A stretch of 64,000 nt of DNA from Hymenobacter pini (GTDB taxonomy: Bacteria; Bacteroidota; Bacteroidia; Cytophagales; Hymenobacteraceae). The stretch is from positions 620,001-684,000 of the forward strand of contig NZ_JAIZZH010000001.1 of assembly GCF_020421205.1 (NCBI RefSeq), read 5' to 3'. Under the pieces are notes generated by a model. That model saw nothing but the letters and a program-made list of their open reading frames with translations. It was not told the DNA's origin and made no database searches. Shown piece by piece: positions 26,607 through 36,089 of the stretch (positions within the stretch are counted from its first letter, which is position 1; the number at the start of each line of letters is the position of its first letter). A program made the position numbers and the translations under genes.

Positions 26607-27626
26607 TTAGGCGTGAGTTGCGGAGGTGAGGACCGGTACGGGTGGGGTGTAGGCCGGAACAGTGGCCGGAGCAGGTGGTGCCGAGCGACGAGTGGCCAGC
26701 CGGCGCAGGCGGGCTACCATGCGCCCCCACAGAAACTCCCGGAACCGGCGGTTGTCGCGCCGACGGTCGGCCAGTACGGTGGTGGGGTGGCACAGCGGAA
26801 AACGAACGTCGATGGTTGGCACGTCGGCAAATTCATCGTCGGGGTTGAGGGTGTGAGTGCCTTGCTCACCAAACCCAATGTTGCCCACCAGGTTGGTGGC
26901 GGGCACAATGCACAGCCCGGAGTTGGCCACAATGGCAAAGTGCCACTGGTAGTCCCACACATCGGGGGGCTGGGGCAGGTGCAGCACACTCTCGATTTTG
27001 CTGAGCCGGTAGCGGTTCTCCAGCGGGGTGCCGTAGAGGTTTTGCAGCTTGCCCTGCTCGCGGAGTTCCTGAAAACGGCTGAGCTGAAAATCGTAGAGGC
27101 GCCAGGCCCGGCGCCAGGTAGCCCAGCCCCAGCTGTTCACCTGCGTAGAGAAATAGTAGGATTCGGGGGAGTCTGAGTGGGCCCGGCGGGCTTCCCGGCT
27201 GAAGTTGTTGCCGCCAATGTGCATCACGCGGGTATCGTGGCGGTAGCGGGTGAGCAGTTCCTCGCAAAACCGGAAAAAGCTGGGGGCCGGCACGCAGTCA
27301 TCCTCCAGAATGATACCTTCCTCCTCCTGCCGGAAAAACCAATCAATGGCCGAAGCCGGACCAACGCCGCAGTTAAGGTTGGTGGTGCGAAACAGCGTAA
27401 ATACTTCGCAGGGCCAGTCGATATCAGCCACGATAGAGCGGGCGGCCTGGCACCGGGCCGGGTCGTCGGGGTGGGTAGTGCGGGGGCCGTCGGCGGCAAT
27501 GTACAGCCGAGGCGGCCGGGCTTGGCGCACCGCTTCAAACACGCGCCGGGTAGGCTCGGGGCGGTTAAAAATGAGTAGCAGTACGGCCGTGTGTAGGTGC
27601 GATGTAGTGTCGGGGGCAGGTTGCAT
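26607..27626 (-). CDS. Nucleotide-diphospho-sugar transferase / GT-A glycosyltransferase
   Basis: A 339-residue GT-A-like protein with VLLLIFNRPEPTRRVFEAV, LYIAADGPR, EEGIILEDDCVPAPSFFRF (DxD-type EDDC) and SWGWATWRRAW. This pattern is shared with GNT-I-like bacterial proteins, often annotated as hemolytic protein HlpA-like or glycosyltransferase. The proline-rich C-terminus is variable. Its stop lies 5 bp from the start of tandem copy 2, so it is well within the operon. The activity is inferred from fold and context. Confidence 0.82.
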   Translation of the reverse strand: MQPAPDTTSHLHTAVLLLIFNRPEPTRRVFEAVRQARPPRLYIAADGPRTTHPDDPARCQAARSIVADIDWPCEVFTLFRTTNLNCGVGPASAIDWFFRQEEEGIILEDDCVPAPSFFRFCEELLTRYRHDTRVMHIGGNNFSREARRAHSDSPESYYFSTQVNSWGWATWRRAWRLYDFQLSRFQELREQGKLQNLYGTPLENRYRLSKIESVLHLPQPPDVWDYQWHFAIVANSGLCIVPATNLVGNIGFGEQGTHTLNPDDEFADVPTIDVRFPLCHPTTVLADRRRDNRRFREFLWGRMVARLRRLATRRSAPPAPATVPAYTPPVPVLTSATHA

Positions 27627-27652
27627 AGCAGTAGCGGCGAAACAGGGAGAAG

Positions 27653-28942
27653 CTAAGCTGGCAGGGCCAGACTGGTGGCGGGTACCGGCGGTGGAGGAGC
27701 CGGGGTCGGAGCGGGTGGACGGTGAGCCGCTGTAGCGGGCACCGGGGCGGCCACGGCCATCGTCAGGCCAATGATGCCGTAGAGGTAGGGGGGCCAGTCG
27801 TACGAAACACCGTAGAGCAGGGCGCAGCTGCTGAAGCACAGCAGGGCGGCAGTGTCGGGCGAGAATGGTATAGGTTGCAAGGCCCGCTTCAGAAGCTGCC
27901 AGATGGGCACGGCCACTACCAGCAACACTCCCAGAATGCCGAAGTAAAAAAGCCGGTCAAGGTAAAAGCTGTGGAAGTGGTGCCCGGTGCGGTCAGCCCA
28001 CACGGGATGGTCCCCGTCACCGTAAAACTGCATGGGCAACTCGAAGCCTTCCAGCCGCATGCCGGCTACCGGATGCCCCTGCACAAAGGATTCATACGAC
28101 TCCCACTGCTTGAGGCGCCAGCTGCCGGTGCCCTGCTTATCGGCGTGGGCAATGTCTTCCACGTTGCTTTCCAGCTTGCGCAGCACCTGCGGGTCGTCCA
28201 GCACTAGCGCCGTGCCACCCAACGCCACGGCCAGCAGCGGCAACACCAGAATGGGCAGCAGCCGGGGCGTGGTGAGGCGGGCCCCTTGCAGGCGGCCCGT
28301 TAGCATCAGCACCCCAGTAAGGGCCAGCGCCAGCCCGGTTGTGAGCCACACGGTGCGGTGCTGCAGAAACACAATCAGGGCCAGCAGTCCGAAGAACACG
28401 CCCAGCCGCAGCAGCCCGCCCTGGGTTACATACTGATTGAAATAGTACAGGGCCGGCAGCATCAGCAGAAACGCGGAGGTTACGTTAAAGCCCCGTTCGG
28501 TTTCCAGGAAAGCGCTAAGGCTCAGTGCATCAGGGTGAAAAATGGCCAGGCTGCCCGCCAGGCCTACTACCAGCAAAAACATTAGCAGCCCCATGGGCAG
28601 CGGATGGCGGCGGTAGTAGGCAAACAGGGCAAATATGGGCAGCAGTGCCAGCAGTTTGGCAAACACGTGCGGGTACACGAACGGCGTACCCCAGCCGTTG
28701 TACGACTCCAGCGCCAGCGCTGCAATACCAAACCCCACTACCAGCAGCCACCGGCGCATTACCGGGCTCAGGTACCGGAAATACAGCGCCAGCAGCAGCA
28801 GGGAAAACCCCGTTATGGCGTAGTTGTACAGGCCCAGCGCCGGGTCGTCGGGGTCGGTTATCACAAACTCGGTAAAGGCCCGGTCGGTAAGCAGCACCAA
28901 CAGGGCCGGCAGCACATGGCGGAAGCGGAAGTTTAGTTTCAT
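27653..28942 (-). CDS. O-antigen ligase/polymerase-like membrane protein (Wzy-like)
   Basis: A 429-residue integral membrane protein with about ten or more hydrophobic segments and one larger extracytoplasmic loop (about residues 245-320). That loop is typical of the Wzy_C/O-antigen ligase superfamily, and the protein has an alanine/proline-rich cytoplasmic tail. It is probably the polymerase that joins lipid-linked repeat units at the periplasmic face, alongside the flippase at 30087. Its ATG overlaps the upstream stop (ATGA at 28939-28942), so it is translationally coupled to the GT4 gene. Confidence 0.82.
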   Translation of the reverse strand: MKLNFRFRHVLPALLVLLTDRAFTEFVITDPDDPALGLYNYAITGFSLLLLALYFRYLSPVMRRWLLVVGFGIAALALESYNGWGTPFVYPHVFAKLLALLPIFALFAYYRRHPLPMGLLMFLLVVGLAGSLAIFHPDALSLSAFLETERGFNVTSAFLLMLPALYYFNQYVTQGGLLRLGVFFGLLALIVFLQHRTVWLTTGLALALTGVLMLTGRLQGARLTTPRLLPILVLPLLAVALGGTALVLDDPQVLRKLESNVEDIAHADKQGTGSWRLKQWESYESFVQGHPVAGMRLEGFELPMQFYGDGDHPVWADRTGHHFHSFYLDRLFYFGILGVLLVVAVPIWQLLKRALQPIPFSPDTAALLCFSSCALLYGVSYDWPPYLYGIIGLTMAVAAPVPATAAHRPPAPTPAPPPPVPATSLALPA

Positions 28943-30084
28943 AGTTCCAGCGCTGATATTGGATGTTGGGCCGCAGCGGGCGCACGGAGGCGCGCGCAGG
29001 CCTGCTCATACACCGCACGGGTGCGGCGGGCCGTGTGGTGCCACGTGAAATCCAGCAGTCGTAGCTGGCCCAGCTGCACAAGCTCCCGGCGCAAGGCAGC
29101 ATCCGAGAGTACCCGCGCCAGCTGCTCGGCCAGGACCGCTGGCTCATTAGGCGGGAAGTACAGGGCGGCCTCGCAGGCAATTTCCGGGAAGCAGGATGCA
29201 TGGCTGAGCACTACCGGGCACTGCTGGCCGAAGGCTTCCAAAATAGGTAACCCGAACCCTTCGTACTCGGACGGAAAAATGAATACCTTCGCATGGCGGT
29301 ACAAATAGGTTAGCTGCGCATCAGAAACCGGCCCAAACTGGTGCGCCCGCTCGGCGCAGCCCGCCTGCCGAAGTAGTGCTTGCTCGGCATCGGTGAAAGC
29401 ACCGCCCCCGGCACAAACCAAGTGCAAGCCTTGGGCAACTGCTGGAGGCAGCTGGGCCAGTGCCTGCACCAGGCAGCCAAAGTTTTTGTACAGCGCCCGG
29501 CTGCCCGTAAATAGCACATACCGCTCTGGTACCGGTAGGGCCGCCGCAGGCGTGTACTGGGGCGCGGCATAGCCGTGGTACACTACCTCCACCTTCTCGG
29601 GCTCTACTGGTAGCAGCCGGAGCACATCGGCGCGGGTGTGCTCCGAGACGACGATGATGCGGTTGGCCCGTTGAACGATGCGGTTGAGCACCTGCCCGTC
29701 ACGGCCGGGGTAGTGCGCCGGGAACAGGGCCGGAATCATGTCGTGAATGGTTACCACCAGCGGGCGGTCCGGCGGGAGCAAGCTCAGGAAATAGTCGTCA
29801 TCGGTGAGGGTAGGGTGGAACACGTCGTAGGCGCCTTGCCGCAGGGCCCGCCGCGAGGCCAGGTCGTTGAAAAACCGGATAACCCGCCACCGGGCTGGCA
29901 GGCTCGAAGCGGGCAGGAAGGTGAGGTGGCGGGAGTGTTGCCGGTCCTGCAGGTACAGGTTGTTGCTCAGCGCCACCGCCAGCTCCGACTGCCAGCTGGC
30001 ATGGCACAGCAGCTCATGGTGGTAGCGGGATACGCCCCCGAAATCCTGGAGCGTAAACGCCTGATGGTCGTACAGAACGCGCAT
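28939..30084 (-). CDS. GT4 family glycosyltransferase
   Basis: A 381-residue GT-B enzyme. It begins MRVLYDHQAFTLQDFGGVSRYHHEL, and has VVTIHDMIPALFPAHY, RIIVVSEHTRADVLRLLPVEPEKVEVVYHG split over the linker, VLFTGSRALYKNFGCLVQAL, and FPSEYEGFGLPILEAFGQQCPVV with the E-x7-E-like donor site. The pattern matches mannosyl- or other GDP/UDP-sugar transferases of family GT4. It is 2 bp from the flippase gene and overlaps the Wzy-like gene by 4 bp. Confidence 0.92.
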   Translation of the reverse strand: MRVLYDHQAFTLQDFGGVSRYHHELLCHASWQSELAVALSNNLYLQDRQHSRHLTFLPASSLPARWRVIRFFNDLASRRALRQGAYDVFHPTLTDDDYFLSLLPPDRPLVVTIHDMIPALFPAHYPGRDGQVLNRIVQRANRIIVVSEHTRADVLRLLPVEPEKVEVVYHGYAAPQYTPAAALPVPERYVLFTGSRALYKNFGCLVQALAQLPPAVAQGLHLVCAGGGAFTDAEQALLRQAGCAERAHQFGPVSDAQLTYLYRHAKVFIFPSEYEGFGLPILEAFGQQCPVVLSHASCFPEIACEAALYFPPNEPAVLAEQLARVLSDAALRRELVQLGQLRLLDFTWHHTARRTRAVYEQACARLRAPAAAQHPISALEL

Positions 30085-30086
30085 GA

Positions 30087-31712
30087 TTACACCAGTTCAG
30101 TTTCGGGGTCGGGTAGGAGCGCGGGGTGGGGGCGCGGGGCTGTAGCGGTAGAGTGTGAAGAGGCCGGCCGCTCCCCATCCAGGTGCGTCAGCCGGGCCCA
30201 AAAGGCTTGCAATAGTTGTTGGGCGCGCCCGGTAGCCGCGTTGCCTTCCAGCAGCCGGTGCAGCAAGTGGCGCAGCACGTGGCGTAACCGAGCGGGCGGG
30301 GCACCCACTGTAAAAGCAAAGACCAGCACGGCCCCGGCCAATATTTCCAGCAACAAAAGCGCAGTGGCGGGCACGGTGCCAGCAGGCACCAGCCACCGCA
30401 CCGCCGCAATGCCGCCCGCTACCAAAGCTCCGGCCAGCAGCCCCGGCACGTAGCTGCCCAGCACCTGGGCCACCGTTACTTGTAGCACTCGGCGCATTAG
30501 CCACAGGTACAATACCGTCCGGATTACCTCTCCGGCCACCACCGCTCCGGCCACGCCCAGCAAGCCATAGCGGCTCAGGCCCATAAACAGGCCCGTTAGT
30601 AGCACCACGTACAGTAAATTCAGCCAGAGCTTGGGCGTGAGGGTGGCCGTGGCATCGCACACCACCCCAGCAAACATCGTGACCATGCTCAGGGCGAAGG
30701 CGGCGCACGTCACCCGCAAAATCGGCACGGCGGCCGTCCAGCCCGCGCCCAGCATCACGCGCACAATTTCCGGGGCGGCCACGGCGGCACCCGCGCAAAT
30801 GGGAATCACCAGCGCGGCAATCAGGGTGATGCTGCTCAGGTACACGGTGCGCAGGCGGGGGCGGTCGGCCTGCACTTGGCTGAAGGATGGAAACACCACC
30901 TTCGATACGCTGGTGGTCAGCAGGTACACGGGCAGCCCAATCAGCATCCAGCCGCGGCTGTAAATGCCCAGGGCCGCCGCTCCTAATAGCCGCCCAATCA
31001 GTAAGGTGTCCAGAGAGCCGGTCACAAATTCCAGGAAGCTGATAGCCGACATGCGGCTGCCGTAAGCCACCAAGGGGCGGTAGGTTTCCCACTCAAACAG
31101 GGGGCGGATGTCGTGGCGCTCGGCCAGGTAGCTCAATATGGTTAACAGCAGGTTCTGGCCCAGCGTGGCAGCCACTAGGCTCCACACCCCAAACCCTTGA
31201 AAGGCCAGCCCAATGCCCAGCCCGCCGTAGCTCAGCACGTAGGAGGCCACCTCAATGCTGGCCAGCGTGCGGAAGCGCATGTGGCGGCGCAGCAAACTCA
31301 AGGCCGTGGCATTGAGCCCGGTAAGCACCAGCCCGGCGGCCAGCACCCGCACCACCGGCACCACCTCGGGCTGCTGCACAATGCCGGCCGCCAGCGGAGC
31401 CGCCACCACCAGCAGGCTCCCGAATACCAGGCTCAGCAATACCGATGAAGTAAAAGCCGCCCGCACATCGGCGCGGGTAAGCTCGGCTTTCTGAATAATG
31501 GCCTGTTCCATCCCCATCTGGGCGAAATAGGAGCCGAACCGCAGGATAACGCCCGCCAGGGCCACCAGCCCGAAGGCAGCCGGACTCAGCAGCCGCGCCA
31601 TGGTGGCCGTGTAGCCAATCTGCAGCAGGGCCGTGGTGATAGTGGCCCCGGTGGTCCACTTTACGCCGTGCACAGCGGCGGTTGTCAGGTTTTCGGTAGA
31701 AGAAGATGCCAT
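30087..31712 (-). CDS. Polysaccharide flippase (Wzx/oligosaccharide flippase family)
   Basis: A 541-residue MATE-superfamily membrane protein with about fourteen hydrophobic helices in the first 450 residues and a long cytoplasmic C-terminal tail. The start TTAAVHGVKWTTGATITTALLQIG followed by MARLLSPAAFGLVALA is typical of lipopolysaccharide biosynthesis flippases (RfbX/WzxC group). It should move lipid-linked repeat units across the inner membrane. ATG 31712 is used; ATG 31721, three codons upstream, is equally possible. Confidence 0.9.
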   Translation of the reverse strand: MASSSTENLTTAAVHGVKWTTGATITTALLQIGYTATMARLLSPAAFGLVALAGVILRFGSYFAQMGMEQAIIQKAELTRADVRAAFTSSVLLSLVFGSLLVVAAPLAAGIVQQPEVVPVVRVLAAGLVLTGLNATALSLLRRHMRFRTLASIEVASYVLSYGGLGIGLAFQGFGVWSLVAATLGQNLLLTILSYLAERHDIRPLFEWETYRPLVAYGSRMSAISFLEFVTGSLDTLLIGRLLGAAALGIYSRGWMLIGLPVYLLTTSVSKVVFPSFSQVQADRPRLRTVYLSSITLIAALVIPICAGAAVAAPEIVRVMLGAGWTAAVPILRVTCAAFALSMVTMFAGVVCDATATLTPKLWLNLLYVVLLTGLFMGLSRYGLLGVAGAVVAGEVIRTVLYLWLMRRVLQVTVAQVLGSYVPGLLAGALVAGGIAAVRWLVPAGTVPATALLLLEILAGAVLVFAFTVGAPPARLRHVLRHLLHRLLEGNAATGRAQQLLQAFWARLTHLDGERPASSHSTATAPRPHPALLPDPETELV

Positions 31713-31822
31713 AGGTGCCATCCAAGAGAAAGGTGCAACGGACAGAGGGCGGGCGGGTAGTGCAGGAGCGGGCGGCCCGACCAAGGCAGCAGCTGTTACG
31801 GCTGCTGCCCTGGTCGGTGGGG

Positions 31823-34219
31823 TTAGTAGCCGTAGGTGTAGGCTTTTTCCTTGTAGCGGTACTCGTAGGTTTTGGTGAAGTGCATGTCGTTGATGACCAT
31901 ATAAATCTGTTTCACCTTCTGCTCGTGGTGCAGCTCGTTGATCTGGCTGATCAGGCCTTTATCAGTGTAGTTCTGGCGCACCACGTACACGTTGGCATCT
32001 AGATGGCGCAGCAGCATGAAGAACTCGGCCACGTAACCCGTGGGCGGGGTGTCCACAATCACGTAGTCGTACTCTTGGCGTAGACGGGCCATCAGCTCCT
32101 CCATGCGGGTGCCTTCCAGCAGCTCGGTAGGGTTTTGCGGGATGGGGCCGCAGCACAGCACATCCAGGTTGGGTACCTGGGGAGCTGGGTGGCGGCATTC
32201 CTCGAAAGTGCTCAAGCCCATTAGGTAGCTGCTCAGGCCATGCTCCGCGCAGTCGGCCTGCAGGTTGAAGTAGCCGGCCACGGTAGGGCGGCGCAGGTCG
32301 CACTCCAGCAGCAGCACTTTGCGGCCACTGTGCGCCATTTCGGCGGCCAGGTTCACGGCGCAGAAGGTTTTGCCCTCGCCGGGCACTGAGGAAGTTACTC
32401 CGATCAGCTTCTTGTCGAGCCCGGCCGAGAGGTACTGCAGATTGACGCGGATAGACCGGAACGATTCTGCAATGGGCCCTTTGGGGCTGGAGAGCATTAC
32501 CTCCTTATCGTGCTTGCTGCCGTGGGTTACCACGCCCAGCAGCGGAATGTTGGTAATGCGCGAGAGGTCTTCCTTGCTCTGAATGCGGCGGTTGGCCTTA
32601 TCAATCACCACCGAAATACCCAGCGGCAGCAGTAGGCCCGCCACCATAGCAATGAGCAGCACCACGCCCGGCTTGGGAGCCACCGGCCCGTCTCCGTTCA
32701 TGGCAGCTACGTCCACAATTTTTTTGTCGGTGGCGTTGGTAGCCAGGGCAATGGCGGCTTCGGCCCGCTTTTCAATCAAAAACTGGTAGTTCTTGTCGTT
32801 GAAGTCCGTTTTGCTTTTCAGGGAAGCCAGCTGCCGCTCATTTTCGGGGAGCTGGCTCATGGTGCCGCGCACCCGGCTCAGCTGGCTGTCCAGGTCACGC
32901 AGGGCAATATCGGCGGCGTGGGTCATGTTGGTTAGCGTCTGCTGCAGGCTTTCCTTGGCCACCCGGATTCGCTCGTCCAGTATCGTTACCATCGGGTTTT
33001 CCAGCGAGGCATTCACGCCCAGGGCGGCCCGCTGGCTGTTCAGGTCAGTGAGCTGCAGAATCAGGTTATTCACTACGGGGTCCTCAATACCAATGCTGCT
33101 GGGCGCGGCCAGTTGCCCCGCCTGCTGGTGCGAGCTGAGGTAGCTGAGCATGTTCTGATAGTATTTGCGGTTGGTGGCCACCTTGGCCCGCAGCATCTGC
33201 AACTCGTTTTGCTGCTGAATACCGCTGGCCGACTGCGCCCCCACATCCACCACGCCCCGGGCGGCCCGGAAAGAGCTGAGCGCCGCCGTAGAGCGGCGCA
33301 ACGAATCGGACAGGTGCCCGATTTCTTTGTCTAGGAAGGCCACGGTTTTCTGGCCGGTCAGGTTTTTGATGCGCAGGTCGTTTTCCACGTACACCCGCAT
33401 CAGCGTGTCCAGAAACTGCACCTCCTTTTGCGGCACGGTGCCCTTGGTGATCAGCTCAATAATGCGCGACTCACGGTCGATGGGCCGCACCGTCAGGCGC
33501 TGCTGGTATTCACCCGTCAGGCTGTTCAGGTCGCGGAGTTGCACAAAATACCGCTCCGTCAGGTTTTGGGGTGGGTAGCCGGGCTCAACTTCCAGCACGG
33601 CCGTTAGTAGCGGAGTGCGGAGGGTGTCGCCGGAGCGTACCGTTTCGTTGAGGTGCGGGTTCAGCACGTCGCGCACTAGCTCGCCGGTCGACAAACTAAA
33701 CAGGCGTCCTTTGTCAGCATCCGCCTGCACCCGGAAGCGCCCGTCGCCCAGCGGTTCCACGTAAATCCGCACGTCCGTCAGCTGGGGGGCCGAGGCCAGG
33801 GGCCGCAGCCGGAAGGGCACCGACCCTACGGGACGCTCCTGCAGCTGAATGTCCTTGGCCGTATTCAGCCAGGTAGTGGGGGCTACGAAATACGACGTTT
33901 CAAACGGCAGCCGCCCCAAGGCCTGATGAATCATCTCGGCCGAGGTAAGTAGCCCGATTTCATCCTCCATCTTGGTGCCCTTGTCCTTCACCTCCAGAAT
34001 TTTGAGCAGCTCCTGGGCCTGTTTGGAGCCCGTGCCCTGGTCGCCGAGCAGCATGGTGGAGCGGAAGGCGTACACCGGCTGCTTCACGCGCAGGTACAAG
34101 AATGCCGCCAGCCCGGCCACCAGCAACGATATCAGAAACAGGGGCCAACGGTGTCGGAGCCGGAAAAAAAGCTCGTGCAGGTCGAGTTCATCGGCAGGGG
34201 AGTGCGGGCGTTGTTCCAT
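31823..34219 (-). CDS. Polysaccharide co-polymerase/tyrosine autokinase (Wzc-like)
   Basis: A 798-residue BY-kinase fused to its Wzz domain. Membrane helix 1 is near 30-48, the periplasmic Wzz/GNVR region follows with a coiled-coil section (about 280-490), and helix 2 is near 510-530. The cytoplasmic kinase has Walker A SVPGEGKT (near 610), Walker A' VLLLECDLRRPT and Walker B YDYVIVDTPP. The C-terminus carries a tyrosine cluster (YEYRYKEKAYTYGY), the expected autophosphorylation site. It controls chain length and export with the outer-membrane protein encoded 46 bp upstream. Confidence 0.95.
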   Translation of the reverse strand: MEQRPHSPADELDLHELFFRLRHRWPLFLISLLVAGLAAFLYLRVKQPVYAFRSTMLLGDQGTGSKQAQELLKILEVKDKGTKMEDEIGLLTSAEMIHQALGRLPFETSYFVAPTTWLNTAKDIQLQERPVGSVPFRLRPLASAPQLTDVRIYVEPLGDGRFRVQADADKGRLFSLSTGELVRDVLNPHLNETVRSGDTLRTPLLTAVLEVEPGYPPQNLTERYFVQLRDLNSLTGEYQQRLTVRPIDRESRIIELITKGTVPQKEVQFLDTLMRVYVENDLRIKNLTGQKTVAFLDKEIGHLSDSLRRSTAALSSFRAARGVVDVGAQSASGIQQQNELQMLRAKVATNRKYYQNMLSYLSSHQQAGQLAAPSSIGIEDPVVNNLILQLTDLNSQRAALGVNASLENPMVTILDERIRVAKESLQQTLTNMTHAADIALRDLDSQLSRVRGTMSQLPENERQLASLKSKTDFNDKNYQFLIEKRAEAAIALATNATDKKIVDVAAMNGDGPVAPKPGVVLLIAMVAGLLLPLGISVVIDKANRRIQSKEDLSRITNIPLLGVVTHGSKHDKEVMLSSPKGPIAESFRSIRVNLQYLSAGLDKKLIGVTSSVPGEGKTFCAVNLAAEMAHSGRKVLLLECDLRRPTVAGYFNLQADCAEHGLSSYLMGLSTFEECRHPAPQVPNLDVLCCGPIPQNPTELLEGTRMEELMARLRQEYDYVIVDTPPTGYVAEFFMLLRHLDANVYVVRQNYTDKGLISQINELHHEQKVKQIYMVINDMHFTKTYEYRYKEKAYTYGY

Positions 34220-34265
34220 TCCGGTAGGCGGTGATAAAGTGGAGGAAAGCGGCGGATAAGGTGGG

Positions 34266-35054
34266 TCAGAGCACTTTCAGATAGTTGAGAATGAGCACTA
34301 AGGCTGATACCCCGGAGAATACCAGGGCCAGGTTGCCGGCATTGCCGCGGTTGGTGCGGGCCTGCATGGGCTCCACGTACAGCGCGTCGTTGGGCAGCAG
34401 GTAGAAATAGGGCGAGGTAAGCAGGCCGGGGTCGGTGAGGTTCAGCAGCACTACTTCCGAGCCCTTCGCCGTCTGGCGAATCAGCTTCACATTCCGGCGG
34501 TTACCGAATTCCGTCAGGTCGCCGGCCAGGCCCAGGCCTTCCAGCACCGTGCACTGGGCATTGTACACGAAGTACCGGCCCGGATTACGCACTTCACCCA
34601 GCACGGTAATCTTGAAGGAGAGGAGCTTCACCAGCACGTTGGCATCCCGTACAAACGTGCTCACTTTCTGTTTCACGGCGGCTTGGGTTTCTTCCACTGT
34701 AAGGCCTTCCACCTTCAGTACGCCGGCCGTGGGCAGGGCAATATTGCCCGCCTCATCCACGGAATAGCCCGTCAGATATAGGTTGCCCGGGTCACCGTTG
34801 AACACGGCGCGGGCATCTACCGTGTTAAACATATCGTTGAGCTGGGTTTGCACGCTCTGCACCCGAATGCTCAGCACGTCGCCGGGCTGGATGCGGTATT
34901 GCTGCCGGGCGTTTTCGGCCGTTACGGGCGTGCGGGTATTGTAGGTTGAGCCCTGCAGGTAGGGCAGGTTCTTCTGCGAAACACACCCTCCCAGCCCCAG
35001 TACCAAGGGCATCAGCAACAGCACACAAAAACGGAAGCAGGCGGCGTACGGCAT
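34266..35054 (-). CDS. Outer-membrane polysaccharide export lipoprotein (Wza-like)
   Basis: A 262-residue export protein. Starting at ATG 35054, the signal peptide ends in LGGC with the lipidated cysteine at residue 24. A Poly_export domain with YRIQPGDVLSIRVQSVQ follows, then SLBB-like strands (ITVLGEVRNPGRYFV) and a single C-terminal helix (LVFSGVSALVLILNYL). The short form with a terminal helix is common in Bacteroidota. It is the first gene of the long minus-strand operon. The frame's TTG extension to 35078 is not needed. Confidence 0.93.
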   Translation of the reverse strand: MPYAACFRFCVLLLMPLVLGLGGCVSQKNLPYLQGSTYNTRTPVTAENARQQYRIQPGDVLSIRVQSVQTQLNDMFNTVDARAVFNGDPGNLYLTGYSVDEAGNIALPTAGVLKVEGLTVEETQAAVKQKVSTFVRDANVLVKLLSFKITVLGEVRNPGRYFVYNAQCTVLEGLGLAGDLTEFGNRRNVKLIRQTAKGSEVVLLNLTDPGLLTSPYFYLLPNDALYVEPMQARTNRGNAGNLALVFSGVSALVLILNYLKVL

Positions 35055-35144
35055 GTAGAAAGTGAGGGGATGAAACAAAGAGCGTGAGCGACTGACTTCC
35101 TAAAAAATGCGGGCAGCGCACAGCGCTGGTATAGAATATTTCCA

Positions 35145-35175
35145 TAAACGTATTGGATTGAAGTTGTAAAGTCAA
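35145..35175 (-). promoter_or_regulatory. Candidate promoter of the wza export operon
   Basis: On the minus strand TTG (35173-35175) is followed after 20 bases by TACGTTTA (35145-35152), one base off TAnnTTTG. It lies about 90 bp upstream of wza in an AT-rich spacer shared with the divergent response regulator. Confidence 0.45.
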
Positions 35176-35314
35176 GTAAATTTTAAATTATTCTGACATT
35201 TTTTTGTATTGAGTATAGAGGCACATCAGTACGGCGAAATGGCTATTAAGGCGGTGTTGTTCTGAATTCTCGCACCGGCCGTACTACCTTGCCAGTAACC
35301 AACCACCCGTACTC

Positions 35315-35992
35315 ATGAAAATTCTGCTGGTCGAAGACGAACCAAAGGTGGCCTCCTTCCTGCACCAGGGCCTCACCGAACAGCATCACACCGTTGACTT
35401 GGCCGCCGACGGCGTATTGGGGTTGCGCCTGGCGCAGACCAATCCCTACGACCTGATTATTCTGGACACCTTGCTTCCCGGTCTGAGTGGGCTGGAAGTG
35501 TGCCGCCAAGTGCGTACCCAGGATACCGGCGTGCCCATTCTGATGCTCACGGCCCTGGGCGAAACCGACGATAAAATCCGCGGGCTGGACGCCGGGGCCG
35601 ATGATTACCTGGTGAAGCCTTTCGCGTTTCAGGAGCTGCTGGCCCGCATTCGGGCCCTCACCCGGCGCCGGCACGAGTCGCCCTCGGCCGAAGCGGTGCT
35701 GCGCCTGGCCGATCTGACCTTGGACCCCGGCCGCAAGGTGGTGCAGCGGGCCGGGCAAACCATTCAGCTCACCGCCCGCGAGTTTGCTTTGCTGGAGTAT
35801 CTGCTGCGCAACCAGAACCGGGTGGTGTCACGGGTGGATATCCTGGAACACGTCTGGGAAACGTCTTTCGACACCGGCTCCAACGTCATCGACGTGTACA
35901 TCAACTTTCTGCGCAAAAAGCTTGATAAAGACTTCACACCCAAGCTTATCCACACGCTGGTGGGCATGGGTTACGTGATGAAGGAAGAGTAA
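35315..35992 (+). CDS. OmpR/PhoB-family response regulator
   Basis: A 225-residue two-domain regulator. The receiver has acidic residues at 7-9 (VEDEP), phospho-acceptor Asp51 (IILDTLLPG), Thr79 and Lys101 (LVKPF). The C-terminal winged helix contains LTAREFALLEYLLRNQNRVVSR and VDVYINFLRKKL-like elements. It is paired with the histidine kinase 97 bp downstream. Divergent from the export operon, it may regulate wza or the SulP gene, but this is only positional inference. Confidence 0.95.
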   Translation: MKILLVEDEPKVASFLHQGLTEQHHTVDLAADGVLGLRLAQTNPYDLIILDTLLPGLSGLEVCRQVRTQDTGVPILMLTALGETDDKIRGLDAGADDYLVKPFAFQELLARIRALTRRRHESPSAEAVLRLADLTLDPGRKVVQRAGQTIQLTAREFALLEYLLRNQNRVVSRVDILEHVWETSFDTGSNVIDVYINFLRKKLDKDFTPKLIHTLVGMGYVMKEE

Positions 35993-35996
35993 ATAA

Positions 35997-36084
35997 GTTT
36001 CTGGTTGCTAGTTTCCGGTTTCTAGTTGCCAGAGCAATGTTACATAGCTGACAACCAGTAGCTGGAAACTAGCAACCAGAAACT
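35997..36084. repeat. Period-7 inverted repeat between response regulator and kinase genes
   Basis: Perfect 21-bp arms (35997-36017 and 36064-36084) flank a 46-bp loop. Both arms are made of GTTNCNN-like heptamers such as GTTTCTG, GTTGCTA, GTTTCCG. The element starts 4 bp after one stop codon and ends 5 bp before the next ATG, like the octamer elements near 1039 and 3080. Confidence 0.8.
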
Positions 36085-36089
36085 ACCTT

